Assembly (NCBI RefSeq): GCF_040760005.1 | Contig: NZ_CP099760.1 | Coordinates: 1,917,501 to 1,981,500 of the forward strand | Source of the DNA: Pseudomonas sp. stari2 | GTDB lineage: Bacteria > Pseudomonadota > Gammaproteobacteria > Pseudomonadales > Pseudomonadaceae | Direction: 5' to 3' | Length of the DNA stretch: 64,000 nucleotides | Part shown: piece after piece, positions 45,379 through 56,131 of the stretch | How positions within the stretch are numbered: the stretch's first letter is position 1 | How the letters are laid out: each line of letters starts with the position of its first letter | Program-made: the position numbers and the translations under genes | The notes under the pieces: generated by a model | Databases searched by the model: none | Told to the model about the DNA's origin: nothing | What the model saw: the letters and a program-made list of their open reading frames with translations, nothing else

Positions 45379-46845
45379 ATGGCAAGTCCAATTTTACCGG
45401 GTACGGGCCTGGGTTCCGGCCTGGACATCGGTGCGATCGTTACTGCGCTGGTCAACGCGGACAAGTCGCCGAAGCAGACGCAGATCGATAACGCCACCAA
45501 AACCAACACGCTGAAGATTTCCGGTATCGGTACGCTGAAGAGCGCGCTGACCGCATTCCAGACAGCGATGACCAACCTGGGCAGCAAGACCAACCCTGCC
45601 TTTGCCGGTTACACGGCGACTTCGGGTACGCCGTCCGTGCTGGGTGTCACTGCGGATAACACGGCAGTCTCGGGTACTTACAGTGTTGTTGTGAATCAAC
45701 TGGCCACCGGCTCGAAAGTTGCCAGTGCATCCTTTGCCGGCGGTGCTGCCAGTGCCATTCCGAGTGGTACCCTGAAAATCAGTCAGAATGGCACTGATTA
45801 CAATGTCACGATCCCGGCCAACGCCACATTGCAGAGCACCCGGGACGCGATCAACTCGGCGCAGGCCGTCAACGGTATTTCCGCCAACATCGTGACCGAC
45901 AGCACGGGTGCTTCGCGTCTGGTGATCAGTTCGAGCAAGACAGGCGCCGGCTCTGACATGAAAGTCAGCGGCATTGCCGGTCTGGAAATCGACGGCACCC
46001 AGACAATGGGCGCCAACCCGGCCGCCGGGGCTTCCGGCGCGGTCAACGGCCTCGCTCAGGATGCGTCGTTGACGATTGACGGCCTGGCGGTGACCAGCAA
46101 GAGCAACACGGTCACCGGCGCCATCAGTGGTCTGACGATGAACCTGACAACGGTCAGCGCCGGCACCCCGCCATCGACACCTGTCACGGTGACTGTCGAC
46201 GGGAACACCAAGGGTTTGCAGACATCGGTTCAGGCGTTCGTCGATGCCTACAACACCTTGAAAAGCACCATCGACACCTTGTCCAAAGCGACACCGGATG
46301 AAGATGGCAAGCTGACCGTTCAGGCGGCGTTCACCGGTGACTCCCTGGCGCGTTCGCTGGTTGCCGATATCCGCGGACAGATTACGGCCCCGAGTGCTAC
46401 CGCTGGCAGCCCTATAGCCTATCTGTCGCAGTTGGGTGTCATGACCGACCGCAATACCGGTAACCTGACGTTCGACACGACTGCATTCAACAAGGCTATG
46501 TCCACGCCGGGCATGAGCGGCAAGGTCCAGGAGATGTTCACCGGCACCAACGACACCAATGGTCTGTTGGCGCGCATGAGCAAGGCGGTGGATCCATACC
46601 TCAAGGCTTCGGCCGATGGCAAGACCACCACCGGTCTGCTGGATCAGCGCCTGACCATCCTGAACAACAACACCAAAAACATCACCAGTCAGCAACTGGC
46701 GCTGGATCTGCGGGTCGCCAACCTGACCAAGACGTTGACTGCCAAGTACAACGCCATGGACTTGCTGGTAGGGCAGATGAAGGCCACGGCGAGCAACATT
46801 ACTTCGTTCTTCAGCTCGCTGAACGCTCAGCAATCTGCGAAGTAA
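45379..46845 (+). CDS. fliD: Flagellar filament cap protein FliD (HAP2)
   Basis: A 488-aa cap protein that folds flagellin at the filament tip. The N-terminus MASPILPGTGLGSGLDIGAI and the C-terminal helix (TKTLTAKYNAMDLLVGQMKA, then FFSSLN) are typical. The ATG at 45379 is preferred over 45373, since AAGGGAGA ends at 45373. The domain between residues 70 and 330 varies in this family and can mediate adhesion. A strong terminator follows, so fliS is separately promoted. Confidence 0.97.
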   Translation: MASPILPGTGLGSGLDIGAIVTALVNADKSPKQTQIDNATKTNTLKISGIGTLKSALTAFQTAMTNLGSKTNPAFAGYTATSGTPSVLGVTADNTAVSGTYSVVVNQLATGSKVASASFAGGAASAIPSGTLKISQNGTDYNVTIPANATLQSTRDAINSAQAVNGISANIVTDSTGASRLVISSSKTGAGSDMKVSGIAGLEIDGTQTMGANPAAGASGAVNGLAQDASLTIDGLAVTSKSNTVTGAISGLTMNLTTVSAGTPPSTPVTVTVDGNTKGLQTSVQAFVDAYNTLKSTIDTLSKATPDEDGKLTVQAAFTGDSLARSLVADIRGQITAPSATAGSPIAYLSQLGVMTDRNTGNLTFDTTAFNKAMSTPGMSGKVQEMFTGTNDTNGLLARMSKAVDPYLKASADGKTTTGLLDQRLTILNNNTKNITSQQLALDLRVANLTKTLTAKYNAMDLLVGQMKATASNITSFFSSLNAQQSAK

Positions 46846-46856
46846 CATGCAAGCGC

Positions 46857-46901
46857 GACAAAAACCCGGCTACGCTTTCGAGCGTGTGCCGGGTTTTTGT
46901 C
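46857..46901 (+). terminator. Intrinsic terminator after fliD
   Basis: GACAAAAACCCGGC pairs with GCCGGGTTTTTGTC, with an inner ACGC/GCGT stem; the right arm itself supplies the T-run. Located 12 bp after fliD. Confidence 0.85.
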
Positions 46902-46909
46902 TTATGGTC

Positions 46910-46936
46910 TAAAGTTTTTCGACTCGCAGGCGATAC
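46910..46936 (+). promoter_or_regulatory. Candidate FliA promoter of fliS
   Basis: TAAA, a 15-base spacer, GGCGATAC: exact -35 box and spacing, 6 of 8 -10 matches, about 39 bp before fliS and right after the fliD terminator. Confidence 0.55.
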
Positions 46937-46974
46937 ACTGTTCATACGAGTCATTGTGGCAAATGAGGTAGAAC

Positions 46975-47373
46975 ATGAATCCGATGTTAGCCCTTCGGCA
47001 ATACCAGAAAGTTGGCGCCCACGCTCAGACGTCCGAAGCGAGCCCTCACCGTCTGGTACAAATGCTGATGGAAGGTGGCCTGGCACGTATTGCCCAGGCC
47101 AAAGGTGCGATCGAGCGCAAGGACATTCCTGCCAAATGCACGGCAATCAGCAAGGCCATCGGTATCGTCAGCGGCTTGCGTGAAGGTCTGGACCTTGAGA
47201 ATTCCGCCGATACGCTGGCTGATCTGGACGGGCTGTATATCTACATGATGAAGCGCCTGGCCGAGGCCAACATCAACAGCGATCCGCGTATTCTGGATGA
47301 AGTAGCCGGCTTGCTGAGCACGGTAAAAGAAGGCTGGGACGCCATCGCGCCTGTGCCCGCTCCTCAGTTCTAA
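46975..47373 (+). CDS. fliS: Flagellin export chaperone FliS
   Basis: A 132-aa helical chaperone that binds the flagellin C-terminus and prevents premature polymerisation. The conserved opening ALRQYQKVGAHAQTSEASPH RLVQML and the helix KCTAISKAIGIVSGLREGLD are seen. AATGAGGTAGA provides the ribosome binding site. It is followed 10 bp later by a fliT-like gene, forming a two-chaperone unit. Confidence 0.96.
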   Translation: MNPMLALRQYQKVGAHAQTSEASPHRLVQMLMEGGLARIAQAKGAIERKDIPAKCTAISKAIGIVSGLREGLDLENSADTLADLDGLYIYMMKRLAEANINSDPRILDEVAGLLSTVKEGWDAIAPVPAPQF

Positions 47374-47383
47374 GGAGATCACC

Positions 47384-47680
47384 ATGAGTCTTGTATTGCA
47401 GCGAATCGAAGAAACCCGAGAGGCGTTGGTCGGTGCACTGGCCGAGCGCAACTGGGAGGCCATCGGTCAACTGGATCTCGATTGTCGTTCCTGCATGGAA
47501 GATGTCTTGAGTGAGGCTTCGCTGGATGAAGTGGCGCTGCGTGACAATCTTGAGGAGTTGCTGCATGTCTACAAGCAGCTTCTTGAGGTCGCCATGGGTG
47601 AGCGTCAGGCGATAGTCGACGAGATGTCGCAGATCACCCAAGCGCAGAACGCGGCAAAGGTTTACCATCTGTTTGGTTAA
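47384..47680 (+). CDS. fliT: FliT-like flagellar export chaperone
   Basis: A 98-aa helical acidic protein (MSLVLQRIEETREALVGALA; ending QITQAQNAAKVYHLFG) of the size and position of FliT, the chaperone for FliD, directly after fliS. An AAGGAGA ribosome binding site is present. FliT sequences are poorly conserved, so the symbol rests mainly on context. Confidence 0.75.
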   Translation: MSLVLQRIEETREALVGALAERNWEAIGQLDLDCRSCMEDVLSEASLDEVALRDNLEELLHVYKQLLEVAMGERQAIVDEMSQITQAQNAAKVYHLFG

Positions 47681-47717
47681 TTAACCCTCAGTTAATCCAG
47701 ACATGTGCGCCATAAAT

Positions 47718-47746
47718 TTGACTGTGCACGGTTTTTTGACTTAACT
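47718..47746 (+). promoter_or_regulatory. Candidate sigma-70 promoter of fleQ
   Basis: TTGACT, a 17-base spacer, TTAACT, about 107 bp before fleQ. The -35 box is close to consensus, the -10 weak. Sigma-70 control of fleQ is known in Pseudomonas aeruginosa; this site is inferred. Confidence 0.35.
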
Positions 47747-47852
47747 AGTGGCTGTTTTCAGATTTCAGGCGTCTACAGGCACGAAGTGTCCTGCAAGCGT
47801 CTCGCTTGCCCCTCGTTTCGGGCATTGAGTTGACTAGGGAAGTTGCTATTGC

Positions 47853-49328
<1,476 letters not shown>

Positions 49329-49340
49329 CGCCTGTTTTTC

Positions 49341-49369
49341 AACTGTTTCATTTATAAGCAGTTTTTTTT
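49341..49369 (+). terminator. Intrinsic terminator after fleQ
   Basis: AACTGTTT pairs with AAGCAGTT (one G-U) around a 7-base loop, followed by a T-run, 12 bp after the fleQ stop. The T-run abuts the sigma-54 -24 box of fleS. Confidence 0.7.
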
Positions 49370-49385
49370 AGGCACGGGTATTGCT
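49370..49385 (+). promoter_or_regulatory. Sigma-54 promoter of fleSR
   Basis: AGGCACGGGTATTGCT matches TGGCACG-N4-TTGCW at all positions but the first, with correct GG-N10-GC spacing, 54 bp before fleS. FleQ-dependent RpoN transcription of fleSR is established in Pseudomonas aeruginosa. Confidence 0.85.
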
Positions 49386-49438
49386 ACGTCCTTCGCAACG
49401 TTCCGTTTAACTGACGGTCAGCCAAGCGAGAGAGCACA

Positions 49439-50650
49439 ATGCCCCAAGCCTCCCAGATGTCTTCTGTTCCCGATTCCTCGGGGCAACTGCCGTCCGTAGA
49501 GGAGGCCAGTCGGCAGGGTCTTGAGCAGGCGTTTGCGCTGTTCAGCCAGATGTCGAGTCAACTCACCGATTCCTACAGCATGCTTGAAGCGCGGGTCACC
49601 GAGCTCAAGGGCGAGTTGGCCGTGGTCAGTGCCCAGCGCATGCAGGAGCTGGCCGAAAAAGAGCGTCTGGCCAACCGTCTGCAAAATCTCCTTGATCTGT
49701 TGCCCGGTGGCGTCATCGTCATCGACGGTCATGGCATCGTGTGCGAGGCCAATCCGGCCGCCATCGATCTGCTCGGTTTACCGCTCCAGGGCGAGCTGTG
49801 GCGCCATGTCATCGCGCGCTGCTTCGCGCCCCGTGAAGACGATGGTCATGAAATCTCCCTGAGAAACGGTCGACGCCTGTCGATTGCCACCCGCTCGCTG
49901 GACGCCGAGCCGGGGCAGTTGGTGCTGCTCAACGACCTGACTGAAACCCGTCACTTGCAGGATCAGCTCGCACGCCACGAGCGGCTGTCGTCGTTGGGGC
50001 GCATGGTCGCCTCGCTGGCTCATCAGATTCGTACTCCGCTTTCCGCTGCGCTGCTGTATGCCAGTCATTTGACCGAGCAGGCACTGCCGGTCGCCACCCA
50101 GCAGCGGTTTGCCGGACGCCTCAAGGAGCGCCTGCATGAGTTGGAGCATCAGGTGCGCGACATGCTGGTGTTCGCTCGCGGTGAATTGCCGCTGACCGAC
50201 CGCATCACACCCAATGCCCTGATGCAGTCGTTGCAGGCGGCGGCGCTGACCCATGTGCAGGATCTGCCAATTCGCTGGCAGTGCGACAGCCATGCAGGCG
50301 AGTTGCTGTGCAATCGCGACACGCTGGTCGGCGCAATCCTCAATCTGATTGAAAATGCGATTCAGGCCGGTGGCGGTGACGTGCGCCTGAAAGTGCATTG
50401 CTACACCCGCGACAACTCCCTGCGCCTATGTGTGAGTGATAACGGCGGCGGTATCGAGCCGGTGGTGCTGGCGCGGCTGGGCGAGCCGTTTTTCACCACC
50501 AAGGTCACCGGCACCGGTCTGGGCCTGACCGTGGTCAAGGCCGTGGCCCGTGCTCATCAGGGAGAATTGCAGTTGCGCTCGCGAGTCGGGCGCGGCACGT
50601 GCGCGCAGGTGATCCTGCCGATGTTTTCCGCTGTACAGGGAGCTGAGTGA
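49439..50650 (+). CDS. fleS: Flagellar sensor histidine kinase FleS
   Basis: A 403-aa soluble kinase without transmembrane segments. It has an N-terminal coiled region, a PAS domain (about 78-180: LLPGGVIVIDGHGIVCEANP), HisKA with the phospho-His in ASLAHQIRTPLSAAL (near residue 197), and a HATPase domain (NLIENAIQAGG; FFTTKVTGTGLGLTVVKA). It phosphorylates FleR to drive middle flagellar genes. The stop overlaps fleR (GTGA). Confidence 0.96.
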   Translation: MPQASQMSSVPDSSGQLPSVEEASRQGLEQAFALFSQMSSQLTDSYSMLEARVTELKGELAVVSAQRMQELAEKERLANRLQNLLDLLPGGVIVIDGHGIVCEANPAAIDLLGLPLQGELWRHVIARCFAPREDDGHEISLRNGRRLSIATRSLDAEPGQLVLLNDLTETRHLQDQLARHERLSSLGRMVASLAHQIRTPLSAALLYASHLTEQALPVATQQRFAGRLKERLHELEHQVRDMLVFARGELPLTDRITPNALMQSLQAAALTHVQDLPIRWQCDSHAGELLCNRDTLVGAILNLIENAIQAGGGDVRLKVHCYTRDNSLRLCVSDNGGGIEPVVLARLGEPFFTTKVTGTGLGLTVVKAVARAHQGELQLRSRVGRGTCAQVILPMFSAVQGAE

Positions 50651-52047
50651 AGGTCATGGGCATCAAGGTTCTGCTGGTCGAGGATGACCGTTCATTGCGC
50701 GAGGCGCTGGCCGATACGCTGCTGCTGGCCGGTCACGACTATCACGCCGTGGGTTCTGCCGAGGAGGCGCTGAAGGCCGTGGAGTGCGAGGCGTTCAGCC
50801 TGGTGGTCAGCGACGTCAACATGCCGGGTATGGACGGTCACCAGTTGCTCGGCCTGCTGCGCGCGCGCCAGCCGCAATTGCCGGTGCTGCTGATGACGGC
50901 TCACGGCGCCGTCGAGCGCGCGGTCGATGCCATGCGTCAGGGCGCGGCGGACTATCTGGTCAAGCCATTCGAGCCCAAGGCGCTGCTGGATCTGGTTGCG
51001 CGCCATGCCCTGGGCAACCTCGGCACAGTCGACGCAGAAGGGCCGGTTGCCGTCGAGCCGGCCAGTGCGCAGTTGCTGGATCTGGCGGCGCGGGTCGCCC
51101 GCAGCGATTCCACTGTGCTGATTTCCGGCGAGTCCGGTACCGGCAAGGAAGTGCTGGCGCGCTACATTCACCAGCAATCCCATCGCGCGAGTCAGCCGTT
51201 CATCGCGATCAACTGCGCGGCAATCCCCGACAACATGCTTGAAGCGACATTGTTCGGTCACGAGAAAGGTTCGTTCACCGGCGCCATCGCGGCGCAGGCC
51301 GGCAAGTTCGAGCAGGCCGACGGCGGCACCATTCTGCTCGACGAGATTTCCGAAATGCCCCTGGGCTTGCAGGCCAAGTTGCTGCGAGTCTTGCAGGAGC
51401 GCGAAGTCGAGCGGGTCGGCGCACGCAAGCCGATCACCCTCGACATTCGTGTCGTCGCCACCACCAACCGTGATCTGGCGGGCGAAGTGGCGGCGGGGCG
51501 GTTCCGTGAAGACCTCTACTATCGCCTGTCGGTGTTTCCGCTGGCCTGGCGTCCGCTGCGTGAGCGCACCGCCGACATCCTGCCGCTGGCCGAGCGTCTT
51601 TTGGCCAAACACGTCAATAAAATGAAGCATGCGATGGCGAAGTTCTCGCCCGAGGCGCAGGCGTACCTGATCGGTTATCCATGGCCGGGCAATGTGCGCG
51701 AGCTGGATAATGCGGTCCAGCGGGCGTTGATTCTGCAGCAGGGCGGCTTGATCCAGCCCCAGGATTTCTGTCTCTCCGGGCCTGCGCTGTTCGCCCCGTT
51801 ACCGGTGGCAGTGCCGACTGCACCAGTCATTCGTGAAGTCGACATCGAGGCGGACTCGGCCGGTGCACTGGGCGATGACCTGCGTCGTCGCGAGTTCCAG
51901 ATGATCATCGACACCCTGCGCACCGAACGCGGTCGACGCAAGGAAGCCGCCGAAAAACTGGGTATCAGCCCGCGTACGTTGCGCTACAAACTGGCGCAAA
52001 TGCGCGATGCGGGGATGGACGTCGAAGGGTATCTGTTCGCCACGTAA
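50647..52047 (+). CDS. fleR: Flagellar response regulator FleR
   Basis: A 466-aa sigma-54 activator: receiver domain (about 1-125, phospho-Asp in VVSDVNMPGMDGH), AAA+ (about 155-380; [35 protein letters not shown]) and a C-terminal Fis domain (AAEKLGISPRTLRYKLAQM). The L1 loop reads GSFTGA, a common variant. The GTG start at 50647 is coupled to the fleS stop; the ATG at 50656 is an alternative. It drives class III genes such as flgBCDE and flgFGHIJKL in Pseudomonas. Confidence 0.96.
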   Translation: MKVMGIKVLLVEDDRSLREALADTLLLAGHDYHAVGSAEEALKAVECEAFSLVVSDVNMPGMDGHQLLGLLRARQPQLPVLLMTAHGAVERAVDAMRQGAADYLVKPFEPKALLDLVARHALGNLGTVDAEGPVAVEPASAQLLDLAARVARSDSTVLISGESGTGKEVLARYIHQQSHRASQPFIAINCAAIPDNMLEATLFGHEKGSFTGAIAAQAGKFEQADGGTILLDEISEMPLGLQAKLLRVLQEREVERVGARKPITLDIRVVATTNRDLAGEVAAGRFREDLYYRLSVFPLAWRPLRERTADILPLAERLLAKHVNKMKHAMAKFSPEAQAYLIGYPWPGNVRELDNAVQRALILQQGGLIQPQDFCLSGPALFAPLPVAVPTAPVIREVDIEADSAGALGDDLRRREFQMIIDTLRTERGRRKEAAEKLGISPRTLRYKLAQMRDAGMDVEGYLFAT

Positions 52048-52098
52048 GCGGTGGCGCAAACGTTTGAAAACGCATTTCTCGAAGCGGTGCCCGTGAGC

Positions 52099-52114
52099 TG
52101 GCACCGTTGTTGCT
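52099..52114 (+). promoter_or_regulatory. Sigma-54 promoter of the fliE operon
   Basis: TGGCACCGTTGTTGCT differs from the consensus TGGCACG-N4-TTGCW at one position, with GG-N10-GC spacing, 62 bp before fliE. Confidence 0.82.
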
Positions 52115-52175
52115 AACACCTGAGTACCCGCCGAGTGAGTGTCAAAAAATTGCGGGCCGCCCAAGAGAGTAGACC

Positions 52176-52505
52176 ATGAGCCAAGGTATTGAATTTAATC
52201 GGTTGATGATGGACATGAAGGCCATGCAAATGGACGCCATGTCGAAGCCGAAATCGACTGCAGCCGTCCCTGAAGTGGCGGGCAGCAGCTTTTCCGACAT
52301 GCTCGGTCAGGCCATCAACAAAGTGAACGATACCCAGCAGGCTTCGAGCCAATTGGCCAACGCGTTCGAAATCGGCAAGAGCGGCGTCGATTTGACGGAC
52401 GTGATGATTTCCTCGCAGAAGGCCAGCGTGTCGTTCCAGGCTCTGACCCAGGTGCGCAACAAACTGGTTCAGGCTTATCAAGACATCATGCAGATGCCGG
52501 TTTAA
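52176..52505 (+). CDS. fliE: Flagellar hook-basal body protein FliE
   Basis: A 109-aa adaptor between the MS-ring and rod. The C-terminal family stretch ([20 protein letters not shown], then [16 protein letters not shown]) is intact. First gene of fliEFGHIJ, 15 bp before fliF. Confidence 0.96.
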   Translation: MSQGIEFNRLMMDMKAMQMDAMSKPKSTAAVPEVAGSSFSDMLGQAINKVNDTQQASSQLANAFEIGKSGVDLTDVMISSQKASVSFQALTQVRNKLVQAYQDIMQMPV

Positions 52506-52520
52506 GGACGAGATTGAGTC

Positions 52521-54308
52521 ATGGCAGAAGCAGTCGCCGATAACGTTCCGGCCAAGGCCACCCCGATAGACGGCAAACCGCCGCTGTTCGGTCTGTCCTT
52601 CCTGGAAAACCTCTCCGAGATGACCGTGCTGCGTCAGGTGGGCCTGTTGGTCGGCCTGGCCGCGAGCGTGGCGATTGGCTTTGCCGTGGTGCTGTGGTCG
52701 CAGCAACCGGACTACCGGCCTCTGTACGGCAGCCTTGCCGGTATGGACGCCAAGCAGGTCATGGACACCCTGGCCTCCGCCGACATTCCCTACACCGTCG
52801 AGCCGAACTCCGGCGCCTTGCTGGTCAAGGCCGATGACCTGTCCCGTGCGCGACTCAAACTCGCGGCCGCTGGTGTCACTCCCAGCGACGGCAATATCGG
52901 TTTCGAGATTCTCGACAAGGAACAGGGTCTGGGCACCAGCCAGTTCATGGAAGCGACTCGTTATCGTCGTGGCCTCGAAGGCGAACTGGCTCGCACCATT
53001 TCCAGCCTGAACAACGTCAAGGGCGCGCGCGTTCACCTGGCGATCCCGAAAAGCTCGGTATTCGTACGTGACGAACGCAAGCCAAGCGCTTCGGTACTGG
53101 TCGAGTTGTACTCCGGTCGTTCGCTGGAGCCGGGCCAGGTTGTCGCTATCATCAATTTGGTGGCCACTTCCGTCCCTGAGCTGAGCAAGTCGCAGATCAC
53201 CGTCGTCGACCAGAAAGGCAACCTGCTGTCGGATCAGGCGGAAAATTCCGAAATGACCATGGCCGGCAAGCAGTTCGATTACAGCCGCCGCATGGAAAGC
53301 ATGCTGACCCAGCGTGTGCACAATATTCTGCAACCGGTACTGGGCAACGATCGCTACAAGGCTGAAGTGTCGGCCGATATCGATTTCAGTGCCGTCGAAT
53401 CTACCGCCGAGCAATTCAACCCGGATCAACCGGCACTGCGCAGCGAGCAGTCGGTCAACGAACAGCGCACTGCCAGCAATGGTCCGCAAGGCGTGCCGGG
53501 TGCCCTGAGCAACCAGCCACCTTCGCCTGCCTCGGCACCGCAGACCACCGGTGGTGCCCAGGCTTCTACCGGTATGATTCAGCCCGGCCAGCCACTGGTT
53601 GATGCCAACGGTCAGCAGATCATGGACCCGGCCACCGGCCAGCCGATGCTCGCGCCGTACCCGGCGGACAAGCGTCAACAATCCACCAAGAACTTCGAGC
53701 TCGACCGTTCCATCAGCCACACCAAACAGCAGCAGGGACGCCTGAATCGCCTGTCGGTGTCGGTGGTCGTGGACGATCAGGTCAAGATCAACCCGGCCAA
53801 CGGCGAAACCACCCGTGCGCCGTGGAGCGCCGACGAATTGGCGCGCTTCACGCGTCTGGTGCAGGACGCCGTCGGTTTCGACGCCAGCCGTGGCGACAGC
53901 GTCAGCGTGATCAACATGCCGTTCTCCGCCGAGCGCGGCGAAGTGATTGCCGACATTCCGTTCTACTCCCAGCCATGGTTCTGGGACATCGTCAAACAAG
54001 TGCTGGGTGTGTTGTTCATCCTGGTGCTGGTGTTCGGCGTGCTGCGTCCGGTGCTCAACAACATCACCGGCGGCGGCAAAGGCAAGGAGTTGGCCGGTCT
54101 GGGCGGTGACGTGGAACTGGGTGGCATGGGCGGTCTGGACGGTGAACTGTCCAACGATCGCGTCAGCCTCGGCGGCCCGACCAGCATCCTGCTGCCGAGC
54201 CCGAGCGAAGGCTATGACGCTCAGTTGAACGCAATCAAGAGTCTGGTGGCAGAAGACCCGGGTCGTGTGGCCCAGGTCGTGAAAGAGTGGATTAACGCAG
54301 ATGAGTGA
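52521..54308 (+). CDS. fliF: Flagellar MS-ring protein FliF
   Basis: A 595-aa inner-membrane ring protein with two transmembrane helices (VGLLVGLAASVAIGFAVVLW near residue 40 and QVLGVLFILVLVFGVLRPVL near 495). YscJ-like ring-building motifs lie between them (LDKEQGLGTSQFMEATRYRR; VKGARVHLAIPKSSVF). A Pro/Gln/Gly-rich periplasmic segment (about 315-395) is loop-like. The C-terminus (VKEWINADE) binds FliG. The gene overlaps fliG by 8 bp. Confidence 0.97.
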   Translation: MAEAVADNVPAKATPIDGKPPLFGLSFLENLSEMTVLRQVGLLVGLAASVAIGFAVVLWSQQPDYRPLYGSLAGMDAKQVMDTLASADIPYTVEPNSGALLVKADDLSRARLKLAAAGVTPSDGNIGFEILDKEQGLGTSQFMEATRYRRGLEGELARTISSLNNVKGARVHLAIPKSSVFVRDERKPSASVLVELYSGRSLEPGQVVAIINLVATSVPELSKSQITVVDQKGNLLSDQAENSEMTMAGKQFDYSRRMESMLTQRVHNILQPVLGNDRYKAEVSADIDFSAVESTAEQFNPDQPALRSEQSVNEQRTASNGPQGVPGALSNQPPSPASAPQTTGGAQASTGMIQPGQPLVDANGQQIMDPATGQPMLAPYPADKRQQSTKNFELDRSISHTKQQQGRLNRLSVSVVVDDQVKINPANGETTRAPWSADELARFTRLVQDAVGFDASRGDSVSVINMPFSAERGEVIADIPFYSQPWFWDIVKQVLGVLFILVLVFGVLRPVLNNITGGGKGKELAGLGGDVELGGMGGLDGELSNDRVSLGGPTSILLPSPSEGYDAQLNAIKSLVAEDPGRVAQVVKEWINADE

Positions 54309-55320
54309 TAACCGAGCCGCCGTCGCCAAACTGTCCCGGGTCGATAAAGCCGCGATTCTGCTGCTGTCCCTGGGGTCGACCGATGCTGCACAAGTGCTGC
54401 GCCACATGGGCCCCAAAGAGGTTCAGCGAGTCGGTGTGGCCATGGCCCAGATGGGCAACGTCCACCGTGAGCAGGTCGAGCAGGTCATGAGCGAGTTCGT
54501 CGACATCGTCGGCGACCAGACCAGCCTGGGCGTCGGCTCCGACGATTACGTGCGCAAAATGCTCACCCAGGCCTTGGGTGAAGACAAGGCCAACGGCCTG
54601 ATCGACCGCATTCTGCTGGGCGGCAACACCAGCGGCCTCGACAGCCTGAAATGGATGGAGCCGCGCGCCGTAGCCGACGTGATCCGTTACGAGCACCCGC
54701 AGATCCAGGCGATCGTGGTCGCGTACCTCGATCCGGATCAGGCCGGTGAAGTGCTGGGCAACTTCGACCACAAGGTGCGTCTGGACATCATCCTGCGCGT
54801 CTCGTCGCTGAACACCGTGCAGCCGGCGGCACTGAAAGAATTGAACCAGATCCTCGAGAAGCAGTTCTCCGGCAACTCGAACGCCTCGCGCACCACCCTG
54901 GGTGGCATCAAGCGGGCGGCGGACATCATGAACTTCCTCGACAGCTCGATCGAAGGCCAGCTCATGGACTCGATCCGCGAAGTCGACGAAGACCTGTCCG
55001 GTCAGATCGAAGACCTCATGTTCGTGTTCAACAACCTGGCCGACGTCGACGACCGCGGTATCCAGGCGCTGTTGCGCGAAGTGTCCTCCGATGTGCTGGT
55101 ACTGGCCCTCAAGGGTTCGGACGAGGGCGTCAAGGAAAAGATCTTCAAGAACATGTCCAAACGTGCTGCCGAACTGCTGCGCGACGACCTCGAGGCCAAA
55201 GGCCCGGTGCGCGTCAGCGACGTGGAAACCGCGCAGAAGGAAATCCTCACCATCGCCCGCCGTATGGCCGAAGCCGGAGAAATCGTGCTCGGTGGCAAGG
55301 GCGGCGAGGAAATGATCTAA
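54301..55320 (+). CDS. fliG: Flagellar motor switch protein FliG
   Basis: A 339-aa switch/rotor protein. The N-terminal FliF-binding domain (LSRVDKAAILLLSLGSTDAA), the middle domain with the EHPQ motif (IRYEHPQIQAIVVAYLDPDQ) and the C-terminal torque domain with charged helix (MSKRAAELLRDDLEAKGPV) are present in order. The start lies inside the end of fliF. Confidence 0.98.
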   Translation: MSDNRAAVAKLSRVDKAAILLLSLGSTDAAQVLRHMGPKEVQRVGVAMAQMGNVHREQVEQVMSEFVDIVGDQTSLGVGSDDYVRKMLTQALGEDKANGLIDRILLGGNTSGLDSLKWMEPRAVADVIRYEHPQIQAIVVAYLDPDQAGEVLGNFDHKVRLDIILRVSSLNTVQPAALKELNQILEKQFSGNSNASRTTLGGIKRAADIMNFLDSSIEGQLMDSIREVDEDLSGQIEDLMFVFNNLADVDDRGIQALLREVSSDVLVLALKGSDEGVKEKIFKNMSKRAAELLRDDLEAKGPVRVSDVETAQKEILTIARRMAEAGEIVLGGKGGEEMI

Positions 55321-55324
55321 CACC

Positions 55325-56131
55325 ATGGGCCAGAATGACGACGATGTGACGGACCTGATCCGTGCCCGGGACGTCCGCGGTTTCGAAACCTGGGCAATCC
55401 CAAGCTTCGATCCGCCGGCGCCGGAACCCGAGCCGGAACCAGAGCCCGAACCGCCGGAAATGGAAGAAGTGCCGCTGGACGAAGTCCAGCCACTGACCCT
55501 GGAAGAACTCGAAAGCATCCGTCAGGAGGCTTACAACGAGGGCTTCGCCATCGGCGAAAAAGAAGGTTTTCATAGCGCCACCCTCAAAGTGCGCCAGGAA
55601 GCCGAAGTTGCCCTGACAGCCAAGATCAACAGCCTTGAGCAGTTGATGGCGAACCTGTTCGAACCCATAGCCGAACAAGATACCCAGATCGAAAAGTCCC
55701 TGGTCGACCTCGTGCAGCACATCGCCAAACAGGTGATTCAGCGCGAGCTGGCCATCGACTCGACGCAGATCGAACACGTCATGCGCGACGCCCTCAAGCT
55801 GTTGCCGCTGGGCGTGGGCAATGTGCGGCTGTACGTCAATCCGCAGGATTTCGAACAGGTCAAAGCCCTGCGCGAACGTCATGAGGAAACCTGGCGTATC
55901 GTCGAGGACGAGTCGCTGCTGCCGGGCGGTTGCCGGGTCGAAACCGAACACAGCCGGATCGATGCGAGCATCGAAACCCGTGTCGGCCAGGTCATGGCCA
56001 AGCTGTTCGATCAGTTGCACGAACAGGCCTTGCACCCGGCCGAGTCGGACCTGAGCCTGGATCTGCCGGAAACGCCGAAACCGGCCCCTGTCACCGACGA
56101 GCCGCTCGCGGACGCCTCCGATGCGCCTTGA
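55325..56131 (+). CDS. fliH: Flagellar export stator protein FliH
   Basis: A 268-aa regulator of the FliI ATPase. It begins with the N-terminal Trp-containing segment, followed by a Pro/Glu run ([16 protein letters not shown], about 36-52) that is longer than usual and low-complexity. The central coiled coil with [15 protein letters not shown] and the ATPase-stalk-like C-terminal domain ([20 protein letters not shown]) follow. It overlaps fliI by 11 bp. Confidence 0.93.
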   Translation: MGQNDDDVTDLIRARDVRGFETWAIPSFDPPAPEPEPEPEPEPPEMEEVPLDEVQPLTLEELESIRQEAYNEGFAIGEKEGFHSATLKVRQEAEVALTAKINSLEQLMANLFEPIAEQDTQIEKSLVDLVQHIAKQVIQRELAIDSTQIEHVMRDALKLLPLGVGNVRLYVNPQDFEQVKALRERHEETWRIVEDESLLPGGCRVETEHSRIDASIETRVGQVMAKLFDQLHEQALHPAESDLSLDLPETPKPAPVTDEPLADASDAP

